This document shows positions 41,905-54,390 of a DNA stretch of 64,000 nt, piece by piece (within the stretch, counting starts at the first letter, position 1; each line of letters begins with the position of its first letter). This DNA is from Labilithrix sp. (lineage in GTDB: Bacteria > Myxococcota > Polyangia > Polyangiales > Polyangiaceae), in the NCBI GenBank assembly GCA_028287035.1, contig JAQBQL010000181.1:40089-104088 (forward strand). Reading direction: 5' to 3'. The notes beneath the pieces are model-generated. The model did no database searches. It was not told the origin of the DNA and saw only the letters and a list, made by a program, of their open reading frames with translations. The translations under genes were made by a program, and so were the position numbers.

Positions 41905-43221
41905 TCACGCGAGGCCGGGCGGCCCCTTCACGAGGGCCCGCGCGAAGCCGATGAACGCGGTGAGCGCCGACACGACGGACAGCACGAACGCGAGCTCGGC
42001 CTGGCGCTCGCCCAGGAACAGGCCGACCACGAGGAGCACCATGGCCGCCGCCACGCACACCATCGCGGCGCGGCGGCGGCCATGGTGCTGGACGAGCACG
42101 CGCGCGTCGCGGCCGGTGACGGCGGTGGCCGTCGCATGCAGCGCCGCCGCGGCGAGCACCGCCGGCAGCGCGAAGAGCCCGTTTGCGATCCCGGCGGTGA
42201 GCGGACCGGGGCTGCGCGAGGCGACGACCAGCGATCCCAGGTAGAGCGCCATCGCGAGCAGCGATCCGAGCGCGAGGCGTGCCGGCCTTCCGCGCGTCGC
42301 CTCGTTCCGGCGCAGCGCGACGAACAGGACGGCAGCGGTGAGCGCAAGGCCTCCGTTGCCGGCGAGCGCCGCGGTCTCGGACGCCGACGCCCCGAGCGGA
42401 TCGGCGGCGGCCACCGACGCGCACAGCGCGAACGTCACGCCCGCCAGCATGATCGCGCCGTCCGACAGGAGCGAGGTGGTCGGGGCGAGACGGGGCGTCA
42501 CCTTCTTCCCGGTGGCCTTCGCCTTGTCGACGGCGTCGTCGGGCAGCAGCCTTCGTCCCACGATGTAGAGCCCGGCCGCGGTGAGGAGCAGGCCGAGCGC
42601 GCCGATCTGCGAGTTGCGGAGCGCGAAGAGCGTCTCCGCCGCGTGACGGGTCGGCACGAGCGCGGGCCAGGCGAGCTCGGCGGCGTGCGCGACGACGAGC
42701 GCGAGCCCCAGCATCATCGGCCACGTCGCGCCGCCCACCGCGCGTGCCGCGGTGCGCACCGCGAGCGTCACGATGCCGAGGACCGCCGCCCAGCCGACCC
42801 AGGGCGCGACCTCGGTGACGAGGACCACGAGCGTGATCGATCGTCCGAGCAGCGCGCGCTGCACCGCGCCGCGCTCGATGGCGAGAGCGAAGAGCGAGAG
42901 CCACAGCAGCGTCCCCGCCGCCATCAGGCGCTTCTCGGCGCGCTCGGTCGTGCGCCAGCCGAGCACGAGCCCGAGCAGGCCCATGATCTGGCCGAGCGGC
43001 AGGATCCAGCCGAGGAGCATCGGCGGCACGTCGGCGTGCTGGAGCCGCGCGAAATAGAGGAGCTGCCCGAGGCCCATCGCCAGGGTGCCCGTCGCGAGCA
43101 TGTAGAACGAGAAGCCGAGCAGCGGCAGGCGCAGCTCCTCGAACGTCGGCGGCGGCTCCTTCGTGACCTCGGTCGCCGCGACCTTCCGCTCCTGCGAACG
43201 CTGCTTGGATCGGGAGGCCAC
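41905..43221 (-). CDS. polytopic membrane protein
   Basis: Integral membrane protein of 438 aa with about twelve hydrophobic segments after a charged cytosolic N-terminus ([20 protein letters not shown]). Loops are short and Arg-rich. No transporter signature is visible. The GTG at 43221 is the first in-frame start that precedes the charged N-terminus. It ends 3 bp from the stop of the convergent 41476-41901 gene. Function unknown; could be a permease or an envelope-assembly protein. Confidence 0.7.
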   Translation of the reverse strand: MASRSKQRSQERKVAATEVTKEPPPTFEELRLPLLGFSFYMLATGTLAMGLGQLLYFARLQHADVPPMLLGWILPLGQIMGLLGLVLGWRTTERAEKRLMAAGTLLWLSLFALAIERGAVQRALLGRSITLVVLVTEVAPWVGWAAVLGIVTLAVRTAARAVGGATWPMMLGLALVVAHAAELAWPALVPTRHAAETLFALRNSQIGALGLLLTAAGLYIVGRRLLPDDAVDKAKATGKKVTPRLAPTTSLLSDGAIMLAGVTFALCASVAAADPLGASASETAALAGNGGLALTAAVLFVALRRNEATRGRPARLALGSLLAMALYLGSLVVASRSPGPLTAGIANGLFALPAVLAAAALHATATAVTGRDARVLVQHHGRRRAAMVCVAAAMVLLVVGLFLGERQAELAFVLSVVSALTAFIGFARALVKGPPGLA

Positions 43222-43377
43222 GCGCTCAGCTCCGGCGGAGCTTCTTCGCGACGCCTGCCGACGTGCTTGCCTCGACCATGCCGAGCGCGCTGTCTCCGTA
43301 CTGCAACACGATGTCGTCCTCGCTCCGCTGCCTGCCCGGGTGGTACCACATCGAGACGCACGCAAGCGAGGCCTCCC

Positions 43378-44961
43378 ATGCGCACGTCCGATCCCGAGCT
43401 CCCGCTGCAGACCACGAGCATGGCCGACCTGCTCGAGGAGGCCGCACGCGCCGCGCCGGGCGCGCCGGCGGTCCACTACTTCGATCGCACGATCACCTTC
43501 CGCGAGCTCGACGACCTCGCGTCACGCTTCGCGACCGTCCTCGCGTCGTGGGGGATCGGGCGCGGCGACCGCGTGGCGCTCTATCTGGAGAACGTCCCGC
43601 AGTACCTGGTCGCGCTGCACGGCACGTGGAAGCGCGGCGCGGTGGTCGTGCTCATCGACCCGCTCTTCGAGGAGCGGGAGCTCGCCTACCTGATCCAGGA
43701 CTCGGGCGCGCGCGTGCTGGTCGCGCTCGAGTCGCGGTGGTCGGTGGCGCAGGGCGTCGCCAGGGACAGCTCGATCGAGAAGGTCGTGCTCACGAGCGAG
43801 CTCGATCTCCTCGGCGAGGAGCCCCGGACCGGCGTCCTCGCCGACCGCGCGAAGGCGAAGGTGGAGGGCACGTTCGACCTCCTCGAGACCCTCGCGGCAG
43901 CGGCTCCCGATCCGGCCGCGAAGGTCCTCGTCGGCCCGGACGATCTCGCCTCGCTCGCCTACACCTCCGGCCCCACCGGGCAGCCGAAGGGCGCGATGGC
44001 GACCCACGCGAACCTCGCCCACGGCGCCGGCTCCTACCGCGCGTGGATGAAGCTGGAGGCGCGCGACGTGGTCCTAGGGATCGCGCCGCTCTTCCAGGTC
44101 ACCGGCTTCCTCGCCGCGGTCACGGCGGCGCGCTGCCCGCTCGTGCTCGGCTTCCGGTTCGACGCGAAGGGCGCGCTCGATCTACTCGCGCGCTTCCGGT
44201 GCACGACGACGATCGCATCGAGCGCCGCGTCTTTCGCGCTCATGAGCTGCCCGGGCGCAGAGAAGGCGTCGTTCGCGTCGCTGACGAAGGCGTTCCGCGA
44301 CGGAGCTCCGGTCGCGCCCGCCGAGGCGGAGCGCCTCGCGAACGAGCTCGGCCTCCGTCTCCACGACGGGTACGGGCTCGTCGAGTCGAGCTCGCCGATC
44401 CTGGCCGTGCCGCTCGGCGCGCCCGCCCCGGTCGACGCGACGACGGGCGCGCGGTCGGTGGGGATCCCCACGCCGGGGTGCGACGTGAAGCTCGTCGACG
44501 TGACCGACCCCGCGAAGGAGATCACCGGCGCTGGCACGCGCGGCGAGATCGCGGCACGCGGACCGATGATCACGCCCGGCTACTGGAACAAGCCCGAGGC
44601 CACGCGCGCGTCTCTCGCCGGCGGGTTCTTCCTCACCGGCGAGGTCGCGACGCGCGGCGAGGACGGCCACTACTTCCTCGTCGACCGCAAGAAGGACGTG
44701 CTCGTCGTCTGCGGCCACGAGGTGTGGCCGCGCGAGGTGGAGGACACGCTCTGCCTGCATCCCGCGGTGAAGGAGGCGGCAGTCAGCGGCGTCATGGACG
44801 CGTATCGTGGCGAAACGGTGAAGGCCGTCGTGTCACTGAAGGCCGGCGCCGTCGCCACGCCCCAGGAGATCGTCGACTTCTGCGCGTCGAAGATCGCAAG
44901 CTACAAGTGCCCGCGTCAGGTGGAGATCGCGGACGAGATCCCGAGGAGACAAGCACGATGA
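43378..44961 (+). CDS. AMP-dependent acyl-CoA synthetase-like, lacking the A10 motif
   Basis: ANL-superfamily adenylating enzyme of 527 aa. The core motifs are seen: [14 protein letters not shown] (phosphate loop, with Pro where Thr is usual), [42 protein letters not shown] with RKKD. The C-terminal subdomain follows ([20 protein letters not shown]). The chain ends at [17 protein letters not shown], without the P-K-x-x-x-G-K segment that holds the catalytic A10 lysine. Adenylation may be impaired, though thioester formation does not need this lysine. Its TGA overlaps the ATG of the dehydrogenase (ATGA at 44958-44961), so the two are coupled. The substrate is probably a fatty or hydroxy acid. 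Confidence 0.84.
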   Translation: MRTSDPELPLQTTSMADLLEEAARAAPGAPAVHYFDRTITFRELDDLASRFATVLASWGIGRGDRVALYLENVPQYLVALHGTWKRGAVVVLIDPLFEERELAYLIQDSGARVLVALESRWSVAQGVARDSSIEKVVLTSELDLLGEEPRTGVLADRAKAKVEGTFDLLETLAAAAPDPAAKVLVGPDDLASLAYTSGPTGQPKGAMATHANLAHGAGSYRAWMKLEARDVVLGIAPLFQVTGFLAAVTAARCPLVLGFRFDAKGALDLLARFRCTTTIASSAASFALMSCPGAEKASFASLTKAFRDGAPVAPAEAERLANELGLRLHDGYGLVESSSPILAVPLGAPAPVDATTGARSVGIPTPGCDVKLVDVTDPAKEITGAGTRGEIAARGPMITPGYWNKPEATRASLAGGFFLTGEVATRGEDGHYFLVDRKKDVLVVCGHEVWPREVEDTLCLHPAVKEAAVSGVMDAYRGETVKAVVSLKAGAVATPQEIVDFCASKIASYKCPRQVEIADEIPRRQAR

Positions 44962-46180
44962 TCTACCCGAAGTCCGAACGCACCCTGGAGCTCGAGGCGC
45001 GCCTCACCGCCTTCCTCGACGCGCACGTCTATCCCGCCGAGCCGCGGTTCGCCGACGAGGTCGCCTCCGGCCCGAGCCGCTGGGTGCCGACCGAGGTGAT
45101 GGAGGACCTCAAGCGCAAGGCGCGCGCCGAGGGGCTCTGGAACCTCTTTCTGCCGCGTGACTCGCACGGCGGCGGCGCCGGTCTCACGAACCTCGAGTAC
45201 GCCTCGCTCTGCGAGATCATGGGTCGCTCGCCGATCGCGCCCGAGGTCTTCAACTGCTCGGCGCCCGACACCGGCAACATGGAGGTGCTCGCGCGCTACG
45301 GCACGCCGGAGCAGCAGAAGCAGTGGCTCGCGCCGCTGCTCGAGGGCGAGATCCGCTCGTGCTTCGCGATGACGGAGCCGGCGGTCGCCTCCTCCGACGC
45401 CACCAACATCGAGAGCGCGATCACGACCGACGGCGACGAGTACGTCGTCAACGGCACGAAGTGGTGGACGAGCGGCGCCATGGACCCGCGCTGCAAGATC
45501 GCCATCTTCATGGGGAAGACCAGCTTCGAGGGACCGAAGCACCTGCAGCAGTCGATGGTCCTCGTGCCGATGGACGCGCCCGGCGTGAAGGTGGTCCGCG
45601 CGCTCACCGTCTTCGGCTACGACGACGCGCCCCACGGCCATGCCGAGGTGCGCTTCGAGAACGTGCGCGTGCCGCGGTCGAACATCCTCCTCGGCGAGGG
45701 CCGCGGGTTCGAGATCGCGCAGGGACGCCTCGGGCCCGGCCGCATCCATCACTGCATGCGGCTCATCGGCCTCGCCGAGCGCGCGCTCTCGTACATGTGC
45801 AAGCGCGCCGAGAGCCGCGTCGCGTTCGGCAAGCCGCTCGCCGACCAGGGCGCGCTCCGTCACGAGATCGCGCGGAGCCGCATCCAGATCGATCAGTCAC
45901 GCCTCCTCACGCTCGATGCCGCCCACCAGATGGACACGGTCGGCAACAAGGAGGCCCGCAAGGCGATCGCCATGATCAAGGTCGTCGCCCCCAACATGGC
46001 GCTCGACGTGGTCGACCGCGCCATCCAGGTGCACGGCGGCGGCGGCATCTCGCAGGACTTCCCGCTGGCGTACGCGTGGGCGAACGCCAGGATCCTCCGC
46101 CTCGCCGACGGACCCGACGAGGTGCACCTCGAGTCGATCGCGAAGCAGGAGCTCTCCGAGCAGCGGCGACGCGAGGTCCG

Positions 46181-46184
<4 letters not shown>
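44958..46184 (+). CDS. acyl-CoA dehydrogenase, ACAD10/11-like
   Basis: FAD-dependent dehydrogenase of 408 aa. Family motifs include [114 protein letters not shown], and [20 protein letters not shown]. From memory these match vertebrate ACAD11 and ACAD10 more closely than classic medium-chain enzymes. In that group the dehydrogenase is linked to a kinase that phosphorylates 4-hydroxyacyl-CoA; no such kinase gene is in this window. Coupled to the ligase before it (ATGA) and the HAD protein after it (GTGA at 46181-46184). Confidence 0.88.
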
Positions 46185-48626
<2,442 letters not shown>

Positions 48627-48638
48627 TCGGCGGGGCGC

Positions 48639-49331
48639 TCAGGGTTTCGGGATCTCCGCGGGGGAGATGGCGCCTCGCCAGGTTTGCTCCCATAGGACGC
48701 GCAGCATGAAGGTGCTCGCGGGGGCGCACGGCGAGGTTTCTGCCGGCAGCTTCGCGCCATCGATGTAGCGATCGCTCCAGCGGGACGAGGAGAGCGGATC
48801 GCGCTCGCCCGGGCGGAGGAGGCCGTGGTGATGGGCATTCTGCAGGACGTACGCGAGCGCGCTCCGCGCATACCGCTTCGAGGTCAGATCCGTACGAAAG
48901 TAACGATCGCCCCACACGCGCCCGCGCTTCCGGCGCAGGACGTGGTGGTTGAGACGCCGCGAGACGCGCGTCTGGAAGCTGCGCATCCCGCTGGACAGCG
49001 CACGCTCGTCGCCAGCTTCGACGATGAGATGCACGTGCGTCTCCTGGATCGAGAACTCCACGATGCGGAGGTCGTGGCATGTTCGCTTCATGGCGCGAAT
49101 CACGCCGCCTATCGCCCTTGCCATTCGCTCGTGCCGAAACGAGGGCAGTCCTCTCGCTGCGCGAAGCGTGACGTGCACCGGGGTGTGCCGCGAGAGCCGC
49201 GGCCTCGTGCGATGAGGCGTGCTGCGCTTCCCCTTCGGTGCGGGCGGCCGTCCCGCGCCGCGCCGAGCCCCACCTCGCCGCCCGGGCGCGCGCGCAGGAC
49301 GAGCGAGAGCTGCGCTCCATCCCGCATGCAA
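48639..49331 (-). CDS. second RAYT-like Y1 transposase
   Basis: HUH endonuclease of 230 aa, diverged from the copy at 29881. Shared blocks are TPHRTRPRLSRHTPVHVTLR, FSIQETHVHLIVEAGDERAL (His99 and His101 form HUH), RRLNHHVLRRKRGRVWGDRY, and LAYVLQNAHHHG with Tyr161 as likely nucleophile. Asn before the HUH is Thr here. The N-terminal 15 residues match RAYT1 better in another frame (MRDGAQLSLVLRARPGG), suggesting a small frameshift bypassed by a start 5 nt upstream. No REP with the RAYT1 core lies near it. It ends 12 bp from the pyrG stop. Confidence 0.82.
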   Translation of the reverse strand: MHAGWSAALARPARAPGRRGGARRGAGRPPAPKGKRSTPHRTRPRLSRHTPVHVTLRAARGLPSFRHERMARAIGGVIRAMKRTCHDLRIVEFSIQETHVHLIVEAGDERALSSGMRSFQTRVSRRLNHHVLRRKRGRVWGDRYFRTDLTSKRYARSALAYVLQNAHHHGLLRPGERDPLSSSRWSDRYIDGAKLPAETSPCAPASTFMLRVLWEQTWRGAISPAEIPKP

Positions 49332-49604
49332 TGCAGTTTAGCGCGCCGTGCAAGAAGATGATGTTTGAATTGGGTGATTGCCAAGTATCCAATTTTGCGT
49401 GGTCGACATCTCCCCTCGCGGACGTCGACCCCGGGCGCGACCGAGCGCTTCCTGTTGCACGCCTTCACTCGCCTTCACGAGCGCGCGCTCCTCGAGCATG
49501 CCGGCCACGGAGTCCGTGTCACCGAAGCGCTGGAGGACGTTGGTGAGGTGTACGGCGCGGACGCTCGCCGCGCGGGTCCGGTCGGTCGTGCCGAGAAGCC
49601 TCGC
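49332..49604. other. RAYT2 leader and a likely gene fragment
   Basis: Holds the leader-box relative of the first RAYT (49364-49379, minus strand), 33 nt before the RAYT2 start. On the minus strand from about 49600 to 49400, the sequence after the stop of the outer-membrane-like gene stays open in frame with coding-like content (VHLTNVLQRF, SVAGMLEERALVKASEGVQQ) but has no start. It may be the remnant of a gene interrupted by insertion. Confidence 0.45.
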
Positions 49605-50591
49605 TCAGTCCAGGTGCGGGATCAGCGAGATGCGTAGCGCGTAGAAGTGGTCGAGCGCGCTCGGAAGGGGCGCGAACAGGTTCGTGACCGCGCCGAGCCC
49701 GAGATCCACACCGTGGAGCAGGATGCGCGCCCCCGGGCCGATCGTCATCGCGGTGCGCTTGTCGTCCGGGGTCCGTTCGTCGAACTGATAGAGCTGCGTC
49801 GCCTCGAGCGAAAGCTCGAAGTTGTGCTTGATGAGCACGCCGACGTGCCCGAGGAAGCGGCCATAGGTGCGCGAGCGGCCGTCGAAGTCGATGCCGATGT
49901 CGAGCCCCTGCCGCGCCTGCACCACGAACGGCCCGCGCAAGACGCGCAGGTCCACCGCCGGCCGCAGCGTCACCTGCTGGGGCGTGAAGTGCGGGAGCTC
50001 GGTCGGCTCGAGCGCGATGGCATCGAGCGACGCGGCGTGCGCCGATGACCCCGGCTCGTAGATCGACGTGGGCGCCACGACGCCCAGGAACGCGCCGAAC
50101 GCGAGCCACGTCGGCAGCGGCACGATCACGCGCGCGTGTAGCTCGACGTTGCCGAGGAGCGTCTTCGAGCCCGTCCCGTCCGGCGCCAGCGCGCTCGCGA
50201 ACGGGAGCGTGACCCCGAAGTACATGCGTCTCGGGAAGATCCACGAGCCCTCGAACGACGCCGAGCCGAGCGCCAGCGTCGACCGCGGCTTCGACGGGTC
50301 CTCGGGAGTCCCGACGCCGAGCATCCACGTGATCGCCAGCTGGGCGTCGGGATGCGAGAGCTCGGGGAGCACGAACGGCGGAGGGATGCGCGGCGCCGAG
50401 AGCTCCTCGACCGTCGACGGGAAGCGCGGGAGCTCGGCGGAGCGATCCTCCACGAGGGGCGCGCCGTCCCGCTGCGTGACCGTGACGCCTGCGGCAGGCG
50501 CGGTCCCGGGCTGCGACGCCTGCGCCGACGCGCGGCCCGTCGCGAGCACGAGGGCCGCTCCGACGAGCATCGTCCCGGAGGGAAACCGCAC
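49605..50591 (-). CDS. probable outer-membrane beta-barrel protein
   Basis: Exported protein of 328 aa with a GTG start (an ATG 21 nt later, giving MLVGAALVLATGRASA, is the alternative). The signal peptide ends near RASAQ. The mature part alternates hydrophobic and polar residues in short strands (STLALGSASFEGSWIFPRRM, YFGVTLPFASALAPDG, NVELHARVIVPLPTWLAFGA), and ends in the aromatic-rich HFYALRISLIPHLD. This pattern suggests a porin-like barrel, though the last residue is not Phe. Function unknown. Confidence 0.68.
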   Translation of the reverse strand: MRFPSGTMLVGAALVLATGRASAQASQPGTAPAAGVTVTQRDGAPLVEDRSAELPRFPSTVEELSAPRIPPPFVLPELSHPDAQLAITWMLGVGTPEDPSKPRSTLALGSASFEGSWIFPRRMYFGVTLPFASALAPDGTGSKTLLGNVELHARVIVPLPTWLAFGAFLGVVAPTSIYEPGSSAHAASLDAIALEPTELPHFTPQQVTLRPAVDLRVLRGPFVVQARQGLDIGIDFDGRSRTYGRFLGHVGVLIKHNFELSLEATQLYQFDERTPDDKRTAMTIGPGARILLHGVDLGLGAVTNLFAPLPSALDHFYALRISLIPHLD

Positions 50592-50635
50592 GCGGCAGAT
50601 TTACCACGGACGATTCCGTTCATTACAGTGGCGCC

Positions 50636-52009
50636 GTGCTCCACGCGATGTTTGCTCGAGCCGGGGCTGCGGCAGAGCGGTTCGTCCGGCGGTTCATGCC
50701 CGATCCGTTCGCGCTCGTCCTGCTGCTGACGCTCGCGGCGCTGGCGCTCGGCCTCCTCGTCATGCCGCCGCGCGAGCACGCCGCCTCCGATCTGATCCGC
50801 GCCTGGACGAGCGGGTTCGGCAACGCCGAGATCCTGAAGTTCGGGCTGCAGATCATCCTCATCGTCGTCACCGGCGAGGCGATCGCCGCCAGCCCGCCCG
50901 CGCAGCGGCTCCTCGCGCGCCTCACCGCGCTGCCGCGCACCGCGACGCAGGCGCTCGTCCTCGTGACGGTGTTCGCGCTGGTCACCGGCTGGGTGCACTG
51001 GGGCTTCGGCCTCGTGTCGAGCGCGCTGCTCGCCCGCGAGATCGGCCGCTCTCTCGAGCTACGCGGCATCAAGATCCACTACGCGCTGCTCGGGACCGGC
51101 GCGTACACGTCGATGCTCCTCTGGCACGCCGGCATCACCGCGAGCGCGCCGCTCCTGATGAACACCGAGAAGAACTTCGTGAGCGACGTGCTCGGCCTCG
51201 CCGGCGCGAAGGTGCCGCTGACCGAGACGATCTTCGCCCCGTACAACCTCGTCGCGTGCGCGGTCCTCCTCCTCGTCGTGCCGCCGCTCGTCGTGGCGAT
51301 GCACCCGAAGGACGGCGCCATCGTGACCCCCGACCTTCGCACCATCCCGGCGGCCAGCATTCCCGACGAGCAGGAGGCGCCGCCCGTGACCGTCGCCGAG
51401 CGGCTCGACCGCACGCGGCTTCTCTCGTTCGTGATCGGGGCGCTCGGCCTGTCCTTCCTGTGGCGGTACCTGCGCGAGCGAGGGTTCGACCTCGATCACA
51501 ACGTCGTCAACGTGACGTTCCTCATGCTGGGGCTCCTCCTCCACGACAGCCCCGTCGCCTATGCGCGCGCCGTGGCGCGGAGCGTTCGCGGCGTGTCGGG
51601 CATCGTCCTGCAGTTTCCCTTCTACGGCGGCATCCTCGAGGTGATGAAGCTCACGGGCCTGTCGTCGGCCATCGCCGATGTCTTCGTGCGCAGCGCCAGC
51701 GCCCGGACGCTCCCGCTCTTCACGTTCTTCGCCTCGATCCTGACGAAGAGCTTCGTTCCCTCGGGCGCCGGCGAGTGGGCGGTCGAGGGGCCGGTCATGC
51801 TGAAGGCCGCAAAGGAGCTCGGCGTCTCCTACGGCAAGGTCACGATGGCGGTCGCCTACGGGAACATGCTGGGCAACATGTACCAGCCGTTCTGGAGCCT
51901 GCCGCTGCTCGGCCTGATGGGCCTCCGCGCGCGCGACATCATGGGCTACTGCCTCATCCTCTTCGTCGTGTGCCTGCCCGTGCTCGGGCTCGCGCTCTTC
52001 CTCGGCTGA
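50636..52009 (+). CDS. atoE: short-chain fatty acid transporter, AtoE family
   Basis: Inner-membrane transporter of 457 aa with about twelve hydrophobic segments. Features of the SCFA transporter family: MPDPFALVLLLTLAALALGL, LQIILIVVTGEAIAASPPA, TGWVHWGFGLVSSALLARE, and the C-terminal FVPSGAGEWAVEGPVMLKAA with GNMLGNMYQPFWSLPLLGL. It likely takes up butyrate-like or acetoacetate-type acids. The GTG at 50636 is divergent from the outer-membrane-like gene. No acetoacetate-degradation genes are adjacent. Confidence 0.88.
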   Translation: MLHAMFARAGAAAERFVRRFMPDPFALVLLLTLAALALGLLVMPPREHAASDLIRAWTSGFGNAEILKFGLQIILIVVTGEAIAASPPAQRLLARLTALPRTATQALVLVTVFALVTGWVHWGFGLVSSALLAREIGRSLELRGIKIHYALLGTGAYTSMLLWHAGITASAPLLMNTEKNFVSDVLGLAGAKVPLTETIFAPYNLVACAVLLLVVPPLVVAMHPKDGAIVTPDLRTIPAASIPDEQEAPPVTVAERLDRTRLLSFVIGALGLSFLWRYLRERGFDLDHNVVNVTFLMLGLLLHDSPVAYARAVARSVRGVSGIVLQFPFYGGILEVMKLTGLSSAIADVFVRSASARTLPLFTFFASILTKSFVPSGAGEWAVEGPVMLKAAKELGVSYGKVTMAVAYGNMLGNMYQPFWSLPLLGLMGLRARDIMGYCLILFVVCLPVLGLALFLG

Positions 52010-52016
52010 CGGACGG

Positions 52017-52808
52017 TCACGGCGCGAGGAGGCCAGCGTCGCGGGCGCGTTCGATCACGGCGTGCGTCGCCGCATGACCGGGGCGTACCGCGCGCACCGA
52101 CCCGCGCGGCGGACCGCCGTGGACGTACAGATCGCCGAGCAGATCGAGCAGCTTGTGACGCGCGGGCTCGTCCGCCTCGAACGGCGCGCCGGCCGACAGC
52201 ACGCGCCCCTCGCCGAGGACCACCACGCTCTCCGGCGTCACGTGCGAGGCGAGGCCGCGCGCGAGGAGCTCGCCGATCTCGTGCTCGAAGCCGAAAGTGC
52301 GGGCCGTCGCCACGCGGGCCCGGAAGTCGGCGGGGTCGCCTCGCCACTCCGCTGCGGCCACGAGATCGGCGCGGCCGAAGTCGATCTCGACCGAGACGTC
52401 GATGCGCTCGCCCGGCGCGAAGTCGTACGTGCTCGCGCCCACCACGACGCGCCCCGCGCGCGCCACGACGAGGCGCGGCGCGTCCTGCGCGGGAGGCATC
52501 ACGCCGGAGAGCGCGTCGAAGAACGCGGCAGCCCCTCCGTCCGCAAGCGGCATCTCCGGGCCGTCCACCACGATCGTGATCCCGCGGTGCACGCCGGCAC
52601 CCGCGAGCGCGGCGAGCACGTGCTCGACGGTCCCGATGCGGAGCGTGCCGTCGCGCGTGCCGAGCGTCGTCGAGCGCGTGGTGTCGACCACCACGAGCTC
52701 CGCGAGCGGCACCTCGCGCCCTCCGGCGCGCACGCGCACCGGCCCGTCGCAGCGCTCGAACGCGACCGAGGACGGCCGCCCCGAGTGGAGCCCCTGCCCC
52801 CGGATCAC
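52017..52808 (-). CDS. lpxC: UDP-3-O-acyl-N-acetylglucosamine deacetylase
   Basis: Zinc deacetylase that commits lipid A synthesis; 263 aa, somewhat shorter than the usual 300. The conserved GQGLHSG lies near the start. Zinc and catalytic residues are in place: H63 in VEHVLAALAG, E85 in DGPEMPLADGG, H218 and D222 in EPARHKLLDLLGDLYVHGG, and H245 in RPGHAATHAVIE. ARTFGFEHEIGELLARGLAS is also conserved. The GTG start overlaps the TGA of the upstream gene (GTGA at 52805-52808), and it ends 7 bp from the convergent AtoE gene. It could be a second, divergent LpxC. Confidence 0.88.
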   Translation of the reverse strand: MIRGQGLHSGRPSSVAFERCDGPVRVRAGGREVPLAELVVVDTTRSTTLGTRDGTLRIGTVEHVLAALAGAGVHRGITIVVDGPEMPLADGGAAAFFDALSGVMPPAQDAPRLVVARAGRVVVGASTYDFAPGERIDVSVEIDFGRADLVAAAEWRGDPADFRARVATARTFGFEHEIGELLARGLASHVTPESVVVLGEGRVLSAGAPFEADEPARHKLLDLLGDLYVHGGPPRGSVRAVRPGHAATHAVIERARDAGLLAP

Positions 52809-53506
52809 GCGTTCTTCGCGGCGTCCGCGGCGGCGCGTGCGTCGTCGTCGTGATGACGACGCTCCCACAGCGCCGAGCCGAACCACGCGAGGACGAGGCC
52901 GGCCAGCGCCCACGCCGCGTGCATCCAGCCAGGAGGCGGGGGCACCCGCAGCGCCACGCCCTTCGCGTCGAGCGCGCTGCCCTCGAACACCGGCTGCCAG
53001 CGGTCGATCTCGTCCTTGCCGTAGAGCGCCGTCACGAGGGCCGTCCCTTCGTCGGTCGGGAAGACGAGCATGAGGCGGCGGTAGGACAGCGTGACCGTCC
53101 CTGCCGCGGGCACGTCGTCGGTGGTCTTCGAGCAGTCGCCCTCGATGAGGCCGACGCGCGTCCCGTCGGCGCGTTGCCGCGTCTCGAGCCGCACCGTCGA
53201 CCAGCTGACGCCCGAGGGCTGCAGCACGCCCGGCATGCCGCCGGCGATCACCTGCAGGTCGGAGGTCTCGACGTTGCCGCCCTTGCGCAGCTTCTTCAGC
53301 GTGAGCCGCGGGGCGAGCGGGTGCCCGGGGGAGACGGGCCGCGACCACTCCTCGGAGCCGTCGGCCGGCGCCGGGCTGACGGGCGAGAATCCCTCGGGCA
53401 CGTGGTACTCGAACGCCGTCCCCGCGGGACGGTCGTGCGGGGCGCTCACCCTCGGACCGAGGACGGCCGCGGCCAGCGCAACGACGACGATCGCGGTCTT
53501 CCGCAT
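52805..53506 (-). CDS. membrane-anchored protein coupled to lpxC
   Basis: Protein of 233 aa with an N-terminal signal or anchor (MRKTAIVVVALAAAVLG) and a C-terminal transmembrane segment (HAAWALAGLVLAWFGSALW) followed by a His/Asp-rich tail (RRHHDDDARAAAD). The periplasmic domain is beta-rich (FEYHVPEGFSPVSPAPADG, YRRLMLVFPTDEGTALVTAL). No family recognised. Its stop overlaps the lpxC start, so the two are co-translated and it may act in the envelope. Divergent from modA. Confidence 0.72.
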   Translation of the reverse strand: MRKTAIVVVALAAAVLGPRVSAPHDRPAGTAFEYHVPEGFSPVSPAPADGSEEWSRPVSPGHPLAPRLTLKKLRKGGNVETSDLQVIAGGMPGVLQPSGVSWSTVRLETRQRADGTRVGLIEGDCSKTTDDVPAAGTVTLSYRRLMLVFPTDEGTALVTALYGKDEIDRWQPVFEGSALDAKGVALRVPPPPGWMHAAWALAGLVLAWFGSALWERRHHDDDARAAADAAKNA

Positions 53507-53586
53507 GATCCCGCCACCCTAGCGCTCCGGGGCGCCCGGGAGAACGCCTCTCTCGCCGGGCCTTGCGGTGTAGGCTGACGGCCACG

Positions 53587-54390
53587 ATGCGCTCGACTTC
53601 CCTCGCGCTCGTCCTCGTCCTCGCTTCGTCGCTCTTCGCCTGCCGGCACGCCGGCGGAGACCCGCCCGACGCCGCCGCCGGCCCGCTGCGCGTCGCCGCG
53701 GCCTCCGATCTCGCGGACGCCTTCACCGAGATCGGCAAGGCCTACGAGGCCTCGTCCGGAACCCACGTGGATCTCACGTTCGGCTCCACCGGGCAGCTCG
53801 CCCGGCAGATCACGGAGGGCGCCCCGTACGACGTGCTCGCGGCGGCCAACGTCTCGTACGTCGACGACGTCGTGAAGAAGGGCGCCTGCCTCGGCGACAC
53901 CGTGCAGCACTACGCGCGCGGCCGCATCGTCGTGTGGGCGAGCGACGCCGCACGGCTCCCGCGCACGCTCGACGGGCTGCGCGACCCTCGCTTCGCCAGG
54001 ATCGCGATCGCCAATCCCGAGCACGCACCCTATGGCCTCGCCGCGCGGCAGGCGCTCCAGCACGCGGGGCTGTGGAGCGATCTCGAGCGACGTGTGGTGC
54101 TCGGCGAGAACGTCCAGCAGGCGCTCGCGTTCGCGCGCTCCGGCAACGCCGACGTCGCGGTCGTCGCGCTGTCGCTGGTCGTCCACGGCCCGGGCGCGTT
54201 CCTGCCCGTCGATCCCGCGCTCCACGAGCCGCTCGTCCAGGCCCTCGTCGCGTGCAAGGGCGGCGCGTCGGGCGGCCGGACCACCGCGGCGCGCCGCTTC
54301 GTCGAGTTCGTCGCCTCGGACCCCGGCCGCGCGGTCATGCGCCGGTACGGCTTCCTCCTGCCCGGCGACGCCCTGTCGCCCGCGGAGTGA
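53587..54390 (+). CDS. modA: molybdate-type ABC transporter, binding lipoprotein
   Basis: Periplasmic lipoprotein of 267 aa. The signal MRSTSLALVLVLASSLFAC has lipobox L-F-A-C. ModA features: LRVAAASDLADAFTEIGKAY, LTFGSTGQLARQITEGAPYD, ARIAIANPEHAPYGLAARQA, and EFVASDPGRAVMRRYGFLLP. It binds an oxyanion (molybdate or tungstate) and hands it to the ModB permease. The operon modABC is tight: modB begins inside the TGA of this gene (GTGA at 54387-54390). Confidence 0.93.
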   Translation: MRSTSLALVLVLASSLFACRHAGGDPPDAAAGPLRVAAASDLADAFTEIGKAYEASSGTHVDLTFGSTGQLARQITEGAPYDVLAAANVSYVDDVVKKGACLGDTVQHYARGRIVVWASDAARLPRTLDGLRDPRFARIAIANPEHAPYGLAARQALQHAGLWSDLERRVVLGENVQQALAFARSGNADVAVVALSLVVHGPGAFLPVDPALHEPLVQALVACKGGASGGRTTAARRFVEFVASDPGRAVMRRYGFLLPGDALSPAE

